A stretch of 64,000 bases of DNA, from assembly GCF_000757485.1 (NCBI RefSeq), contig NZ_JPYO01000036.1:204894-268893 (forward strand). Reading direction: 5' to 3'. Positions within the stretch are counted from its first letter, which is position 1. Every line of letters begins with the position of its first letter. Made by a program: the position numbers and the translations under genes. Shown one piece after another: positions 8,870 through 17,181 of the stretch. This DNA comes from Achromobacter sp. RTa. GTDB lineage: Bacteria; Pseudomonadota; Gammaproteobacteria; Burkholderiales; Burkholderiaceae_B. The notes under the pieces were generated by a model, which worked only from the letters and a program-made list of their open reading frames with translations, did no database searches and had not been told where the DNA came from.

Positions 8870-10030
8870 ATGGCCCTGACCACCCGTTGTCCGCAGTGCG
8901 GCACGTCTTTCAAGGTAGTGCCTGACCAGCTCCGGGTTCGCAACGGCCTGGTGCGCTGCGGCGCCTGCTCGACCGTTTTCGATGGCCGGGCCTGCCTGTT
9001 GCCCGAACCCGGCGCGACCGCAGCCCGCCCGTCGGCGGCGCCCGCAGTGCCTGCCGCGCCGGCCGCAGCTGCGGCGCCCGCGCCGGCACCCGCCGCGCAA
9101 TCGCTTCCCCCCTGGGAAGACGAACCGGAGGCGCCAGCCGCCATCCCCGCCGCGCACCCGTCCGCGTATTCGCCCGCCGTGCTGCGCGGGCGCGAGGACA
9201 TCCGCCGGCGAGCCGAGCCTGACGCCGGCCAGCCGCAGGACGAGGACGACGACTACAGCCCCGATGAGGAAGAGGCCATCAGGGCGGAACCTCCCCGCTG
9301 GGCCGAACCTGCGGAGCCGTCGCTGGGCCCACAGGCCGATCGCCATGCCGGAGACTACCGGCACGTGGATGTGCGCGATGACGCCCGCGACGACGAGTAC
9401 GACGACGAATACGCGCCGGAGCTCGAAGATCCGCGCGAGCCGGTGCTGGGCGATACGCGCACGCGCTATTCCAGCGCCACCGACGTGGGCCGCGCGCCGC
9501 CCGAATTCCTGGACCAGGACCGCCAGGAGCGGCGCAGCCTGATACGCAAGCTGTGGAGCGGCGCCTGCCTGCTTGGCCTGATCGCCCTGGGCCTGCAGCT
9601 GCTCTATGTGTACCGCACCGATATCGCCAATTCCGTGCCGGCCCTGCGGCCGGTGCTGGAGACGGTGTGCCGGCCCCTGGACTGCGCCGTAGGATATGCG
9701 CGCCGGCTGGAGCGCATCGCGATTTCCTCCTCGTCGTTGCAGCCGCCCGCCGGCGCGGCGGCGATAGACGACGGGCGCAGCCGGCTCGTGCTGAGCCTGG
9801 TGCTGCGCAACCGCTACGACAAGCCGCAGCACTGGCCGGCGCTGGTGCTGGACCTGACCGACCTTTCGGATACGGTGGTCGTGCGCCGGGTGCTGATGCC
9901 CGAAACCTACCTGACCCCCGAACAGTTGCGCGGCCCCTTCGCGCCAGCCGGAGAACTGAAAATATCCGTGCCCATTGAAGTGACCGGCGTACAGGTCAAT
10001 GGCTACCAAATCGACAAATTCTTTCCTTAA
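8870..10030 (+). CDS. Zinc-ribbon, DUF3426 membrane protein
   Basis: A 386-residue protein with an MJ0042-type N-terminal zinc ribbon, TRCPQCGTSFKVVPDQL plus GLVRCGACSTVFDG (two CxxC pairs, residues ~5-40). A long disordered Ala/Pro- and Asp/Glu-rich linker follows (~50-210). Then comes one transmembrane helix, GACLLGLIALGLQLLYVY near 232-250, and a C-terminal DUF3426 domain with the typical PALVLDLTDLSD and LTPEQLRG segments. The domain pair is widespread in betaproteobacteria, usually beside prmA, but its function is unknown. There is no clear ribosome-binding site before the ATG. The kinase gene follows after 12 bases, so the two are probably co-transcribed. Confidence 0.85.
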   Translation: MALTTRCPQCGTSFKVVPDQLRVRNGLVRCGACSTVFDGRACLLPEPGATAARPSAAPAVPAAPAAAAAPAPAPAAQSLPPWEDEPEAPAAIPAAHPSAYSPAVLRGREDIRRRAEPDAGQPQDEDDDYSPDEEEAIRAEPPRWAEPAEPSLGPQADRHAGDYRHVDVRDDARDDEYDDEYAPELEDPREPVLGDTRTRYSSATDVGRAPPEFLDQDRQERRSLIRKLWSGACLLGLIALGLQLLYVYRTDIANSVPALRPVLETVCRPLDCAVGYARRLERIAISSSSLQPPAGAAAIDDGRSRLVLSLVLRNRYDKPQHWPALVLDLTDLSDTVVVRRVLMPETYLTPEQLRGPFAPAGELKISVPIEVTGVQVNGYQIDKFFP

Positions 10031-10042
10031 AGGATGACAAGC

Positions 10043-10984
10043 ATGGCGACCCCCGTCCTGGTTTGCGGTTCGATGGCGTTCGACACCATCGCGGTGTTCG
10101 AAGGCCGTTTCAAGGAGCACATCCTGGCCGACCGCATCCAATCCCTGAGCGTGTCGTTCCTGGTGCCCAGCATGCGCAAGGAATACGGCGGCTGCTCCGG
10201 CAACATCGCCTACAACATGAACCTGCTGGGCGGCAAACCCGTGCCGGTGGCCACCGTGGGCGAGGACGCGGGCGAATACCTGGCCCGCCTGTCGGGCATG
10301 GGGATCGACGTCAGCCGCGTGAAGGTCATCCCCGATACCTTCACCGCCCAGTGCTTCATCACGACAGACCTGGACGACAACCAGATCACGGCCTTCCACC
10401 CGGGAGCCATGTCGTTCTCCGCCGACAACGATCTGAGCGACGCCGAAGCCGCGTGGGCGATCATCGCGCCCGACGCGAAAGAAGGCATGTTTGCGCATGC
10501 CGAGCGCCTGCACAAGCGCGGCATTCCGTTCATTTTCGACCTGGGCCAGGCCATGCCGCTGTTCGACGGCGCCGACCTGGAACGCATGCTCAAGCTCGCC
10601 CAGGCGCTGACGGTGAATGACTACGAGGCCGGCGTGGTGGAACAGCGCACGGGCCGCAGCGTGGCCGATATCGCCAGCACGCTGCAAGCCGTCGTGGTGA
10701 CGCGCGGCGCCGAAGGCGCCACGCTGCTGACCGGCGGCAAATCCATCCAGATCGAACCGGTGCGCGCAGCCCAGGTGGTGGATCCGACGGGCTGCGGCGA
10801 TGCGCAGCGCGGCGGCCTGCTCTACGGCCTCACCAGCGGCTGGAGCTGGGAAGACAGTTGCCGGCTGGGCAACGTGATGGGCGCCATCAAGATCGCTTCG
10901 CGCGGGCCGCAGAACCACGCGCCGTCGCGCGCCGAAATCGACGCCGTGCTGCACGCCACGTACGGCATCCATCTTCCGGCCTGA
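10043..10984 (+). CDS. PfkB-family carbohydrate/nucleoside kinase
   Basis: A 313-residue ribokinase-fold kinase, often annotated as adenosine kinase-like. It starts MATPVLVCGSMAFDTIAVFEG. It has the substrate-side GGCSGNIAYNMNLLGG motif near residue 46 and the C-terminal catalytic and anion-hole motif VVDPTGCGDAQRGGLLYG, with the catalytic Asp in GCGD (most PfkB kinases have GAGD). The second ATG at 10043 is preferred because AAGGA lies 8 bases before it; the ATG at 10034 overlaps that site. The substrate, whether sugar or nucleoside, cannot be fixed from sequence. Confidence 0.85.
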   Translation: MATPVLVCGSMAFDTIAVFEGRFKEHILADRIQSLSVSFLVPSMRKEYGGCSGNIAYNMNLLGGKPVPVATVGEDAGEYLARLSGMGIDVSRVKVIPDTFTAQCFITTDLDDNQITAFHPGAMSFSADNDLSDAEAAWAIIAPDAKEGMFAHAERLHKRGIPFIFDLGQAMPLFDGADLERMLKLAQALTVNDYEAGVVEQRTGRSVADIASTLQAVVVTRGAEGATLLTGGKSIQIEPVRAAQVVDPTGCGDAQRGGLLYGLTSGWSWEDSCRLGNVMGAIKIASRGPQNHAPSRAEIDAVLHATYGIHLPA

Positions 10985-11191
10985 GTGTCTCGCGCTCCGC
11001 CGGGAACCTGGCGGGGCCTGCTTGGTCGAATCAGCCGCCAGGGCGGCCGGCGGCGGCATCCCCGCCGCCGCGCCTGCTCCGCAGTTTGCAGCTTCTGGCC
11101 GTGAGTTTCAGTATGTTGCAGCCGCGCTGGCCGTCCCCGCCGGCCGGAGTATGATCAAGAAGTCGTCGGCATTGCCGATCGAGGAGTCCAA

Positions 11192-11695
11192 ATGAACCAA
11201 AGCAAATCTCTTTCCCTGGTGACGCCGCGCGCCGGCCGGTGGTTGGCCATCGCAGCCGTCGTGACGTCGATGGCTGTGCTGGGAGGTTGCGCCAACCGCA
11301 GCGCCTCCAGCGGCGTGTATAGCTATGACCAGGCGCAGCGCGAGCAGATCGTGCGCACGGGAACGGTAACGGGCGTGCGCCCCATCGTGATCCAGAACGA
11401 CAAATCCAGCGGCGTCGGCATGGTGGCCGGCGGCGCGCTGGGCGGCGTGGCGGGCAACGCCATCGGGGGCGGCACGGGCCGCACCATCGCCACGGTCGGC
11501 GGCGTCATCCTGGGCGCCCTGGCCGGCAACGCGGTCGAGAACCGGGTCGGCAAGAATTCCGGCTACGAAATCACCGTGCGCCTCGACAACGGCGAAACCC
11601 GCGTCATTGCGCAGGAAGCGGACGTGCCCATCAGCGTGGGCCAGCGTGTCCAGGTGATCAGCGGCTCGGGTCCTACCCGCGTCACGCCGATGTAA
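11192..11695 (+). CDS. Glycine-zipper outer-membrane lipoprotein, SlyB/Pcp-like
   Basis: A 167-residue lipoprotein of the SlyB/PCP family. After a signal sequence the lipobox VLGGC places the lipidated Cys near residue 33. The middle (residues ~75-115) is a double glycine zipper, VAGGALGGVAGNAIGGGTG followed by VGGVILGALAGNAVENRVG, which forms a packed membrane hairpin. The C-terminus (RVIAQEADVPISVGQRVQVI) is a small beta domain seen in the family. Such proteins help outer-membrane integrity. GAGGAG precedes the start, and a strong terminator follows at 11746. Confidence 0.9.
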   Translation: MNQSKSLSLVTPRAGRWLAIAAVVTSMAVLGGCANRSASSGVYSYDQAQREQIVRTGTVTGVRPIVIQNDKSSGVGMVAGGALGGVAGNAIGGGTGRTIATVGGVILGALAGNAVENRVGKNSGYEITVRLDNGETRVIAQEADVPISVGQRVQVISGSGPTRVTPM

Positions 11696-11745
11696 GCGCC
11701 GCCGTTCCCGGGAAAGCATGGTTTCCTGGAATGGCCGGTATCGAA

Positions 11746-11771
11746 ATGCCCGCGCAAGCGGGCATTTTTTT
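11746..11771 (+). terminator. Rho-independent terminator
   Basis: The stem ATGCCCGC-GCAA-GCGGGCAT is followed by a run of seven T. It ends the glycine-zipper lipoprotein transcript. Confidence 0.9.
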
Positions 11772-12118
11772 GTCGCCGGAGCCTTCGCGTTGCGGAAGGC
11801 TGGGGCCCGAACCGCCGGCAGGCGCAAAATATGTCGCTCCGTCGCAACGCGGCACCCCGGGACTTACCCGCAGGCGTTACGTTTTCCAGCCTTTTCTCGC
11901 CATTTCCTCCAAAAGTTTCATGGCGATTCGACGGGCGAAGTGACATGATTGCGCCTGCGAGCGACGCCGCGCCGTGAATATCGTGTAACCAAGTGCATCC
12001 GGGCGTCGTTCTGGCTGGCTGTAATTTCAGTTCGGTTTCAGCATTTTCTCAGTATCCTCGACGTCCTGAATCCCGGGGCAGGGGAAGTTTTGCCGACAAG
12101 GCGACGTAACGCTGCACC

Positions 12119-12157
12119 AGGGCCTGTGCAAGGCTCGATTTAGTATGAACAGGCCCT
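12119..12157. promoter_or_regulatory. Inverted repeat overlapping the dltC leader
   Basis: The arms AGGGCCTGT (12119-12127) and ACAGGCCCT (12149-12157) are exact complements around a 21-base AT-richer loop. The right arm ends 4 bases before the acyl carrier ATG, where a ribosome-binding site should be, and no Shine-Dalgarno sequence is visible. It could be a regulator binding site around a promoter -10 or an RNA hairpin that limits translation. Both are inference. Confidence 0.5.
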
Positions 12158-12161
12158 AGCT

Positions 12162-12401
12162 ATGCATTCCGAGCAAGAACTCCACACCAAGATCGGCGAG
12201 ATCGTCGAGTCGATCGTCATGAAGAAAGTCACCCCCGATACGCAGTTGATCGCCACCGGCCTGGTCGATTCCCTGGCCGCCGTGGACATCACGCTCGCCG
12301 TCGAGTCGGAGTACGGTTGCAGCATCCCGGCTCCCGAGATCGCGGAGCATCTACAGTCGGTCCGCACGCTTGCCGGCTATGTCGCTGCCCATATTTCGTA
12401 A
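12162..12401 (+). CDS. dltC: D-alanyl carrier protein (DltC-like acyl carrier)
   Basis: A 79-residue acyl carrier protein, the length of DltC. The phosphopantetheine-attachment Ser is in GLVDSLAAVD, near residue 37. In Dlt systems DltA loads D-alanine on this carrier and DltB takes it from there. First gene of a five-gene operon, overlapping the next gene by 23 bases. The start lacks a visible ribosome-binding site and follows an inverted repeat. D-alanine as the cargo is inferred from the operon; the carrier alone would not show it. Confidence 0.88.
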   Translation: MHSEQELHTKIGEIVESIVMKKVTPDTQLIATGLVDSLAAVDITLAVESEYGCSIPAPEIAEHLQSVRTLAGYVAAHIS

Positions 12402-13569
12402 TTCGCAGCTGTTGTCTCACGTCGCGGCCGCCGCGACGGCGGTGGCACTGGCGATCGGCGCCTATTGCGGCGCCGACGATCTGCTCAGCCGCATCGTGAA
12501 TCCCATGCCGGCGACCCAGGCCGCCGCCGCGGCCGGCAAGAGCAACTACCTGCCCAATCTGGGGCCGGACTGGGGCACGCAGCACGTCAACCTGAACCGC
12601 CTGGGCAATGCCCTGAGCGATGGCACGCTGGTCGTGCTCGGCTCGTCCGAGCTTTCCAGCCACGACCTGCGGTTCGTCCCGTACCGCTTCTTCCCTGAAG
12701 AACTGAAGGTGCCGACGCTGGCCTATGGCCACGCGATGTTCCAGTCCTATGGCATCGTCAGCGTGCTGGAATCGGTGGCGGATTCGTTGACGCCCAACAC
12801 CCGGCTGGTGATCATGGTGTCGCCTGCCTGGTTTGCCTCGGGCGGCCAATTGCCGCGCAGCGCGTTCGCCGAGCATGTCACCGGTCCGGTCTGGGATCGT
12901 CTGTGGGACCAGCCCAGCACGCGCGAGCAGATGCAGACCTGGATTACCGACAACGCCAATTGGGGCCTGCTGTGGCTCATCGCCAATGGCCAGGTCGCCG
13001 AGCTCAAGGACAAGCTGTCGCTCTGGTGGCAGGCGCGCAAGGAGCCGGCGCCCGACCGCCCGCGCAGCAAGCTGTCGGTGCCCGCGCACCGCTACGTATC
13101 CTGGCCGTCGGCGGCTCGCCTCGACCAGGGGCAGTGGGGCCGCTTGACGCATCAGGCGCGCGAGGTCGAACGCGACCTGGGCGGCCACAACCCTTACGAC
13201 GTGCGCGACGATTACTACAAACAGTTCCTGGCGCCCCTGTATTCGCCGGCGCGCAACGAGTTTGCCGACGTCGATCCGATCACCCGCGCGGAGCTGGGCG
13301 ACCTGTCGCGCGTGATGGCCCTGCTGCAGAAGCGCAAGGTTCGCGCCTACTTCGTCATCCAGCCGTTCAATCCCAAGCTGATCCTCGACGTCGAGCGTTT
13401 CGATCCGGTGGTGGCCGCGATTACGGGCATGTGCGAGCGCTACCGGATGGGCTGCCTGGACCTCTACAGCATCCCGTTCGAACCCGGCATGCTGCGCGAC
13501 GACATGCACCTGGCCGAACTCGGCTGGGCGCTGGCCGACCAAGGCATTGCGGAGTACTTTTCCCGATGA
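12379..13569 (+). CDS. dltD: DltD-like acyl transferase
   Basis: A 396-residue membrane-anchored SGNH-like protein. One N-terminal transmembrane helix (residues ~14-30) leaves the rest in the periplasm. The catalytic Ser is in VVLGSSELSSHD (near residue 93) and the Asp/His pair is in DDMHLAELGW close to the C-terminus, the hallmarks of DltD. In Gram-positives DltD receives D-alanine from the DltX tyrosine and passes it to teichoic acid. Here the acceptor must be another envelope molecule. The ATG at 12379 lies inside the end of dltC; a TTG at 12370 in the same frame is less likely. It overlaps dltX by four bases (ATGA). Confidence 0.88.
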   Translation: MSLPIFRNSQLLSHVAAAATAVALAIGAYCGADDLLSRIVNPMPATQAAAAAGKSNYLPNLGPDWGTQHVNLNRLGNALSDGTLVVLGSSELSSHDLRFVPYRFFPEELKVPTLAYGHAMFQSYGIVSVLESVADSLTPNTRLVIMVSPAWFASGGQLPRSAFAEHVTGPVWDRLWDQPSTREQMQTWITDNANWGLLWLIANGQVAELKDKLSLWWQARKEPAPDRPRSKLSVPAHRYVSWPSAARLDQGQWGRLTHQAREVERDLGGHNPYDVRDDYYKQFLAPLYSPARNEFADVDPITRAELGDLSRVMALLQKRKVRAYFVIQPFNPKLILDVERFDPVVAAITGMCERYRMGCLDLYSIPFEPGMLRDDMHLAELGWALADQGIAEYFSR

Positions 13570-13772
13570 GCAAATTCCTAGCCTGGGCCCGGCCGAAGGC
13601 CGGCGGCTCCGCCGACGAGCAGGAGCCCCGCAAGGGCTCCGCCTGGGGACGGCGCTTCTTCTGGCACCTGTGCCTGTACTTCGGGGTGATCCTGGTCTTC
13701 GTGCTGCAAGCGCAGCCGACCACGGGCAGCGGCGGACCGATCAAGGTCGAATTCCAATACCAACAGTTCTGA
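13566..13772 (+). CDS. dltX: DltX-like transmembrane microprotein with FxYxxF acyl-shuttle motif
   Basis: A 68-residue protein that is easily missed. Residues 1-32 are charged and cytoplasmic and ~33-50 form one transmembrane helix (HLCLYFGVILVFVLQAQ). A short periplasmic tail follows, whose last six residues are FQYQQF. That matches the C-terminal hexapeptide (FxYxxF) reported for DltX and for fused MBOAT proteins, in which the tyrosine carries the acyl group from DltB to DltD; here it would be Tyr65. The gene starts in an ATGA overlap with dltD and ends 7 bases before dltB. DltB in this operon lacks the motif at its own C-terminus, so the separate microprotein is needed. Topology and motif are seen; function is inferred. 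Confidence 0.85.
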   Translation: MSKFLAWARPKAGGSADEQEPRKGSAWGRRFFWHLCLYFGVILVFVLQAQPTTGSGGPIKVEFQYQQF

Positions 13773-13779
13773 CCCCAGC

Positions 13780-14907
13780 ATGGAATTGTTCGCAAGCTTG
13801 AGCTTTTTCGGGGGCGCCCTGTTCGGCGGCCTGGGCCTGTTGGCGTACCGCTCTTTCGGCATGCCGCTGCACATCGGGTACCGGCACGTCATCGGCGTGA
13901 TCTGCCTGGGCGTCTGGATGGCGGTCTTCTGGGCCCGTCCCTACCAGCCGATCGCGCTGATCGCCATATCGGGCAGCGCCCTGTGGGCCGTGCGGCGCAA
14001 CTACATCCCCACCTGGCTGGCCGTGGTCATCACCATGACGCCGCTGCTGCTGGTGAAGACCGGCGTATCGCACCTGGGGGCGATGCTGGGCCTGTCGTTC
14101 GCCACTTTCCGCGCGATCGACGTGCTGCTGTTCGCGCAGCGCAACGAACGCGTCTCCCCGCTGGACTACTTCATCTATCTCTTCTTTCCGCTGACGCTGC
14201 TGGCGGGCCCCATGTACCGCTGGCGCAATTTCCAGGCGGACCTGAAGCGCGGCTACGAGGGCGTGAACCTGAACACCTGGCTCAGCGGCCTCGAGCTCAT
14301 CATGCTGGGCGTCATCCAGAAGTTCGGCCTGGCCGAACTGATCTGGCGCTACGGCCTGGCGACGCTGGATGCGCACGACTATTCGTTCACCGGCGTGGCG
14401 CTCAACGCCTCGCTCTACAGCGCCTATCTGTTCTTCGATTTCGCCGGCTATTCCACGATGGCGATCGGCATCGGCATGCTGTTCGGCTTTAACCTGCCGA
14501 TCAATTTCCGCAATCCGCTGGCGACGCTGAACCCGCAGGACTTCTGGCGCCGCTGGCACATCAGCCTGTCGGAATGGCTGCGCGACGTGGTCTTCATGCC
14601 CATCTACAAGGCGCTGAGCAAGACCGCGTACTTTTCACGCCATCGCCTGGCCGCGCAGAACATCGGTATCTTCGCGACGCTGCTGGCCATGGGCGTGTGG
14701 AACGGGCTCTCGACGCACTACATCGTCAGCGGCCTGATGTTCGGCGCCTACTCGGTGGGCCATAACCTGCTGATCAACGCCGCGCGCACACGCCCGGCCC
14801 TGCAGGTCGCGCTGGCGCGGCCCGCCATGCGCTTTCTCGGGCGCGTATTCACCCTGATCCTGGCCGCGCTGGCGCTCTACGTGTTCAGCGGCCGCAGCCC
14901 TATTTGA
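13780..14907 (+). CDS. dltB: DltB-like MBOAT acyltransferase
   Basis: A 375-residue multi-pass membrane-bound O-acyltransferase. Characteristic stretches are FDFAGYSTMAIGIGMLFGF, then NPQDFWRRWHISLSEWLRD with the family's conserved Trp/His region, and WNGLSTHYIVSGLMFG with the probable catalytic His near residue 312. It should move the acyl group from the carrier protein across the membrane to the DltX tyrosine. The C-terminus ends ALYVFSGRSPI and has no FxYxxF motif. It is followed by dltA after 16 bases. Confidence 0.92.
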   Translation: MELFASLSFFGGALFGGLGLLAYRSFGMPLHIGYRHVIGVICLGVWMAVFWARPYQPIALIAISGSALWAVRRNYIPTWLAVVITMTPLLLVKTGVSHLGAMLGLSFATFRAIDVLLFAQRNERVSPLDYFIYLFFPLTLLAGPMYRWRNFQADLKRGYEGVNLNTWLSGLELIMLGVIQKFGLAELIWRYGLATLDAHDYSFTGVALNASLYSAYLFFDFAGYSTMAIGIGMLFGFNLPINFRNPLATLNPQDFWRRWHISLSEWLRDVVFMPIYKALSKTAYFSRHRLAAQNIGIFATLLAMGVWNGLSTHYIVSGLMFGAYSVGHNLLINAARTRPALQVALARPAMRFLGRVFTLILAALALYVFSGRSPI

Positions 14908-14923
14908 CGCCGGGAGTTTCGGC

Positions 14924-16375
14924 ATGCGTTTCGACCTGAAGTCTTTCCGGTTCACGGATTCCGAGCGTGCTCCCGACGCGCTTGCCATCGCCGCCGCCGA
15001 TCGCAGCCTGACGTGGTCGCAATTGCGCGACGAGGCGCACGCCTGGGCCGAAGAGGCCCGCCGGCATGGCGTCGCGCCGGACGTACCCGTAGCCGTGTAC
15101 GGCCACAAGGAGGCGTCGTTCTTCGTTGCCATGGTCGGGGCTTTGTTGATCGGCGCGCCGTTCGTTCCGGTCGACACCATCTATCCCGCGGAACGCCTGC
15201 GTCGCATTGTCGAGATCGTGCGGGCCGCCGCCGTCTACGACGCGGCGACGGGCACGTTCACGGCGGGCGAGGGCGCCAGGCTGGCAGAGCGCGGCCTGGC
15301 CTACGTCATGTTCACCTCGGGCAGCACCGGCGATCCGAAAGGCGTGCAAATCGGCCGCGAAAGCGTCGGCCTGCTCGGCGACTGGATGCTGGGCAGCTTC
15401 GGCCTGGGCGACGCGCCCGTGTTCATGAACCAAGCGCCGTTCAGTTTCGACCTCTCCATGTACGAAGTGTTCGCCACCCTGGCCTCGGGCGGAAGCTGCG
15501 TGCTGAACGCGCGCGAACAGATCGCGGCCGCGGGCGCCTGGATCCCCCGCCTGGCCCGGCATGGCGTGACCGTATGGGTGTCCACGCCGTCGTTCGCCCA
15601 CCAGCAGCTGGCCAATCGCGATTTCTCGCCGGCCGCGCTGCCCACGCTGCGCACTTTCCTGTTCTGCGGGGAACCCCTGCCGGCCGCGCTGGCCAAGAAG
15701 CTGCGCCAGCGGTTTCCGGACGCGGTCATCCTGAACACCTATGGTCCGACGGAAGCCACGGTGGCCACCACATGGATCGAAGTGACCGACGCCGTGCTGG
15801 CCGCGCACGACCCGCTGCCGGTCGGCCACGCCAAGCCGGACAGCGTGCTGGTGGTGGACGAAGGCGGAGAGATCTGTATCGTGGGCGACCACGTCATGCG
15901 CGGCTATCTGAACCGGGCCGACCTGAACGAAGCCAAGCTCTACACCTATGTGGACGGGCGCCGGGCGTTCCGCACCGGCGACCTGGGGCAGATGGGAGAA
16001 GGGGGGCTGTTGTTCTGCCGCGGCCGGATGGACGACCAGATCAAACTGAACGGCTATCGCATCGAGCTGGCCGAGATCGACGAAGCGCTGCATGGCCTGC
16101 CGGGAGTGGAGGGCGGCGCCTGCGCCGTGCTGCGCCGGCCCGACGGCACGGCGGTGCGGCTGGTCGGTTTCGTGGCCGGCGTGGCTGCGCCGGACCAGCC
16201 GGCGAGCATATTGGCGCCGGAGGCGCTCGACGGCTGGAAGGAGACGCTGGCCCGGCGGCTGCCGCCTTACATGGTGCCGTCGGAACTGGTGGCCTGCCCG
16301 GCGCTGCCCATGTCGAACAACCACAAGATCGACCGCAAGAAGCTGATCGAAATCTACACCGCCATCCCGGTGTAG
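14924..16375 (+). CDS. dltA: D-alanine--carrier protein ligase (DltA-like)
   Basis: A 483-residue adenylate-forming enzyme of the amino-acid-activating (NRPS A-domain) class, which would activate D-alanine as an adenylate and load it on DltC. Motifs are the P-loop YVMFTSGSTGDPKGVQIG near residue 130, NTYGPTEATVATTW, the hinge Asp motif FRTGDLG, GRMDDQIKLNGYRIEL, and the catalytic Lys in NNHKIDRKKL near the C-terminus. GGAG lies before the ATG. Last gene of the operon, whose order (C-D-X-B-A) differs from Gram-positive dltXABCD. A homologous locus, called dra, has been reported in Bordetella. Confidence 0.92.
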   Translation: MRFDLKSFRFTDSERAPDALAIAAADRSLTWSQLRDEAHAWAEEARRHGVAPDVPVAVYGHKEASFFVAMVGALLIGAPFVPVDTIYPAERLRRIVEIVRAAAVYDAATGTFTAGEGARLAERGLAYVMFTSGSTGDPKGVQIGRESVGLLGDWMLGSFGLGDAPVFMNQAPFSFDLSMYEVFATLASGGSCVLNAREQIAAAGAWIPRLARHGVTVWVSTPSFAHQQLANRDFSPAALPTLRTFLFCGEPLPAALAKKLRQRFPDAVILNTYGPTEATVATTWIEVTDAVLAAHDPLPVGHAKPDSVLVVDEGGEICIVGDHVMRGYLNRADLNEAKLYTYVDGRRAFRTGDLGQMGEGGLLFCRGRMDDQIKLNGYRIELAEIDEALHGLPGVEGGACAVLRRPDGTAVRLVGFVAGVAAPDQPASILAPEALDGWKETLARRLPPYMVPSELVACPALPMSNNHKIDRKKLIEIYTAIPV

Positions 16376-16381
16376 GGGTGC

Positions 16382-16402
16382 GAGGCGCGGACCCCGCGCC
16401 TC
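16382..16402. terminator. GC hairpin between convergent dltA and yggT
   Basis: The stem GAGGCGCGG-ACC-CCGCGCCTC lies between the two convergent stop codons and overlaps the yggT stop. There is no T-run, so it is a weak or Rho-assisted stop. Confidence 0.4.
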
Positions 16403-16973
16403 AGACGCCCATCATGCCGTAGCTCAGGCGGGCCAGGACCATCAGCACGATCTGCGCCACGATCAGCAGCACCAGCGGCGAGAAGTCGATCGAGGTGCGG
16501 GGCAGGATGCGGCGGATCGGGTTGAGCATCGGATCGGTCAGCGCCTGCAGCAGCGGCATCATTGGCGCCATCGGGTTGACCCAGGACAGCACGGCCTGGA
16601 TCAGCGTCAGCCAGACCACCAGATTCAACGCCCATTTGGCGGCCATGATCAGGGCCGAGCCCATGGCCGCGGGCAGCAGTTCGGCGGGAATGAGCGCGCC
16701 GATCGCCACCAGCCAGATCAGCACCAGATAGATCAGCGCGGACAGCCAGGCGGCGACCAGGCTGGTCCAGTCGATCTTGTTGCCTGCGGGAATGATCTTG
16801 CGCAGAGGGTTCACCAGCCAGTTGGTGGCCTGGTAGACCGCGCGGGCGAGAGGATTGAAAGGGTGCAGCCGTATCGCGTGCATCCAGGCGCGGGCAATCA
16901 GCGCCGCTCCGAACAGCGTGAACACGATTTCGAGAAGGAAGCGGAAGATTTCACCGAGCATGGACACGATCAC
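16401..16973 (-). CDS. YggT-family membrane protein
   Basis: A 190-residue integral membrane protein with two YGGT repeats, each a pair of hydrophobic helices with a conserved NPxRxxxP-like segment: NPLRKIIPAGNKIDWTSLV in the first half and NPIRRILPRTSIDFSPLV in the second. The family is linked to cell shape, osmotic response and membrane-protein quality control, but no precise activity is established. The upstream sequence reads AGGGTGATCGTGTCC before the ATG. It stands alone on the minus strand. Confidence 0.88.
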   Translation of the reverse strand: MIVSMLGEIFRFLLEIVFTLFGAALIARAWMHAIRLHPFNPLARAVYQATNWLVNPLRKIIPAGNKIDWTSLVAAWLSALIYLVLIWLVAIGALIPAELLPAAMGSALIMAAKWALNLVVWLTLIQAVLSWVNPMAPMMPLLQALTDPMLNPIRRILPRTSIDFSPLVLLIVAQIVLMVLARLSYGMMGV

Positions 16974-17119
16974 CCTGAAAAAGAGGAGTCAATTGTCGCA
17001 CGCTCAAGCGTGAAAAACGCACCTTGGCAGGGCGGCCATCCGCCCTAGGTCGTAGTCCGGGACGAGAGCGCTTGGGGGCGGCGACCCGGCCGCGCGGCGG
17101 GCGCGCTTTCCGCGGGCGC

Positions 17120-17150
17120 AAAAAAGCCGCCTGGCCTGGGCCAGGCGGCT
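17120..17150 (-). terminator. Rho-independent terminator of the histone-like gene
   Basis: The inverted repeat GCCGCCTGGCC-TGG-GCCAGGCGGC, read on the minus strand, is followed by six T. It lies about 30 bases past the stop codon at 17182. Confidence 0.9.
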
Positions 17151-17181
17151 CTCGCGAAGCTAAGGCTTCGAACCGTCCTGA

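Larger units (their letters stand above)
11696..12161. other. 466-base gap before the dlt-like operon
   Basis: No gene is seen. It holds the terminator of the upstream lipoprotein gene (11746-11771) and, at its right end, an inverted repeat touching the start of the acyl carrier gene (12119-12157). The operon promoter must lie here, but no clean -35/-10 pair stands out. Confidence 0.65.

Noticed and set aside
7727-11059. An 1110-residue open frame on the minus strand
   Set aside because: It is a high-GC shadow opposite prmA, the DUF3426 gene and the kinase gene. Its composition (His, Gln, Gly, Arg, Ala) is typical of antisense frames and no domain is visible.
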